A stretch of DNA of 64,000 nt, from assembly GCA_028023455.1 (NCBI GenBank), contig JAQFVV010000142.1:1140441-1204440 (forward strand), given 5' to 3'. Every line of letters begins with the position of its first letter. Position 1 is the stretch's first letter. A program made the position numbers and the translations under genes. The notes beneath the pieces are model-generated. The model saw only the letters and a program-made list of their open reading frames with translations, made no database searches and had not been told where the DNA came from. Below, in pieces: positions 61,801-64,000 of this stretch. The DNA is from Epiperipatus broadwayi. Lineage: Eukaryota > Onychophora > Udeonychophora > Euonychophora > Peripatidae.

Positions 61801-64000
61801 TTAATATTACTTATATCCATATATGTAAGTGCACATACATTATAATGAGTGAATGTATGAATGATTAGATGGCTAGCATATATTATATTATTTATGATTC
61901 GATTGATCAGGAACAAACTAAAGGGTCTTACAACTATATATAATTCAAGTGCTATGAAATTATAATATTTTTTTATTTGTTTCACTCATCCAAAGACTTT
62001 GTGAATTCTATAAAAAACATTATGTAACAACATTTATTTCTAAAACTATTTGTAATAGCTCCCGAAGTAAACGCTATGGAATAATCGGATGCATTAAATT
62101 ATTAATGACATTGTTTATTATTGTTTATCAATGATGTTAATAAAAGTTGCATATTTTTTCATTTTATAAGTCCGTAATAGTTGTTTATACATTCACTCAC
62201 CCCACATTAGTTTATAGTCAAATTAATATATTAGTATTTTTATTAATTCCCTGAGATCATTATTTATTTTCATTTTAAGTATATTTGGAGTTAATAAAAT
62301 ATCCTTTCATTTTAAATATACGCCATTACAGCACCTCGTTTTTGATTAACATTTATAAATAATTTACAGATTTTATAAACAGTATTTTCATTCAACAAAA
62401 ATTTAAATAGAATTTTAAGAGTAGTCTCAACATGTACGTTTATATTACTATACCTATTCAGAGACACCTGAAATTAAAGGAGACTTCTTTTACTGATCAA
62501 TACCGTTACAATATTCATATACATATAGAAGTAACTATTTTATTCAAGTGATTGAAAGGTATTATTGGTGTGTATATATATATGAATCAAAGAATTATTA
62601 GCATACAAATAAATAACTAAAAGATTTTTTAAATGTTACTCAAAGTTTAATTCTTATAATTTTAATATTCATCAATAGACCAACAACGCCTAAAAGAATA
62701 TTAGGTTTATTAAAATTAATATTTAATTATATACTCTATTATAGTATTCTTTATTTTATATATTGCATTTAATTAATTATTTAATTATACAAATGAAATA
62801 CAATTTGCAAAATTCCATTCTTATCTTTTTAAGATTTAATATGGAAAATATGAATATATACAATTTAAATAATTGTGATTTAAAATACATTAATCAACTG
62901 TTGATTCTAATTATATTACAAAATATGCCAATAATAATAAAAAATGTATATGTTAATAAATTGATTATTTATAATAAAATATTGATTACTTAATTGTATA
63001 CTTAAATATATTATTGATGTATTTATTAAGTTATTGGAGTTTTTAAATATACTTTTTTAGTTATTTTAATTTTCTTATAATGATTTGTAATTCATGAGCT
63101 AAATTATTAAATAATTTTGGAACAGAATGATTTCTCATTTTGTTTTCATATTTACTATAAGAATTAAAAACTTTTTTAAAGACATATTTTATATAGTTAT
63201 GCAAAATGTTTTGAAACCATTGATTACATATTTTTTTCTATTATCATGTATTCAAGAAGTTTTTTAAATAATAAATTATTTTTATAATCAATTCTTATAT
63301 ATGTATAATATTAATTTTTTGCTTCACTTTTATATATAATTCTTTTGAATACTTATGTACATCTGTTTAACCAAGTAGTTTCTTTCTTATCCCTAATCAC
63401 TAAAAGTGAATTCAGCTTTATGATATAAGGATAAGAAAAAAAAACCACTTTGTTCTGCATATGTTCATATGTATGCAAAAGAATTATAAATATATTAAAC
63501 CAGAAGTAACATTTATGAGAGGTGTAAATAAACATCTCACCATATCAGTAAATATAAATAATAGATTAATCATATATTCCTTACATGAACATGATAATTA
63601 TACAATCATTTTTTGATTTTATTGTAAATAAAATATGATTTTTATATCTTAGCCAGATTTTGAACAAGGTTTATATCTTTTTGAAATTAAAATTAAATAT
63701 TAATGGGCAAAAGGTTGAATCTCACATTTAACACTGCCCATAATTGATATATTTTTCTAGTAAATTAACTTTTTTGAGTAATTTTAGTTAGAATAGCAGT
63801 CATGTTACTTCCATTATAGTCTGTGCCTATAAATTTTTTTTTTGATATGGTTCTTATTTTTATTGGATAAAATATTTATTGACTCTGAACTTTCTGCACT
63901 TTCTACATATTTATTTCTTTAATATTTTTGTATTTTTGGCTGCAGGCATTCTTACTTTTATTTGTGATATTATAATCATTTAGTTCTTTTTTTTTCATTT
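58806..64000. other. A+T-rich non-coding DNA
   Basis: No gene or repeat family was recognised in the last 5.2 kb. Open frames reach at most 76 codons (62763-62993) and have the I/N/L/Y/K bias of the base composition. A purine-rich run lies near 59175-59200. Confidence 0.5.

Overview
This is an A+T-rich (by eye at least three quarters A+T) piece of an animal nuclear genome, probably an invertebrate. The reasons are long (AT)n, trinucleotide and tetranucleotide microsatellites, tRNA-derived SINE-like repeats, foldback/MITE families, decayed RTE-type LINEs and Penelope-like elements, and one long Ty3/gypsy LTR retrotransposon. No host protein-coding gene could be recognised. The species cannot be named from the sequence; the integrase resembles what I recall of arthropod and other invertebrate Ty3 elements, but that is only an impression.

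Layout. 1-18786 is non-coding DNA with scattered short repeats: four repeat families, three tRNA-like SINE copies, a Penelope-like reverse transcriptase relic near 13.6 kb and an unidentified coding relic near 9.6-10.3 kb. 18787-34393 is a single, almost intact LTR retrotransposon on the minus strand (15.6 kb). It has two 4277-bp LTRs, a Lys-type primer binding site, a gag ORF with a long coiled coil and a capsid-like domain but no zinc knuckle, a pol ORF (protease, RT, RNase H, integrase) in the -1 frame, and a polypurine tract. Gag and pol overlap at a GTTAAAT heptamer followed by a predicted stem-loop/pseudoknot, so pol is probably made by -1 ribosomal frameshifting. The element sits in an (AT)n tract that ends an older dispersed repeat.

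34394-64000 is mostly a graveyard of old elements. There are three RTE LINE relics (about 34.9-36.1, 40.4-41.2 and 47.7-51.9 kb). There is a Penelope-like element 3' end flanked by an inverted copy of itself (37.9-38.9 kb), several foldback elements, large GATA and trinucleotide microsatellites, and two MITEs with about 95-bp terminal inverted repeats and TA duplications (56.7 and 58.5 kb). The third RTE relic is split by a 2.03-kb G+T-rich segment with a 15-bp target-site duplication and an AATAAA near its end, which looks like a retroposed copy of an unidentified RNA. The last 5 kb holds nothing I can identify.

Only the LTR element looks recently active. Its gag and pol are uninterrupted and its LTRs differ by only about 1.5-2% by eye. 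Its own RT, RNase H and integrase could serve its replication. The RTE relics point to a lineage whose machinery could have mobilised the SINE-like copies and the 2-kb insert, but that link is inference.
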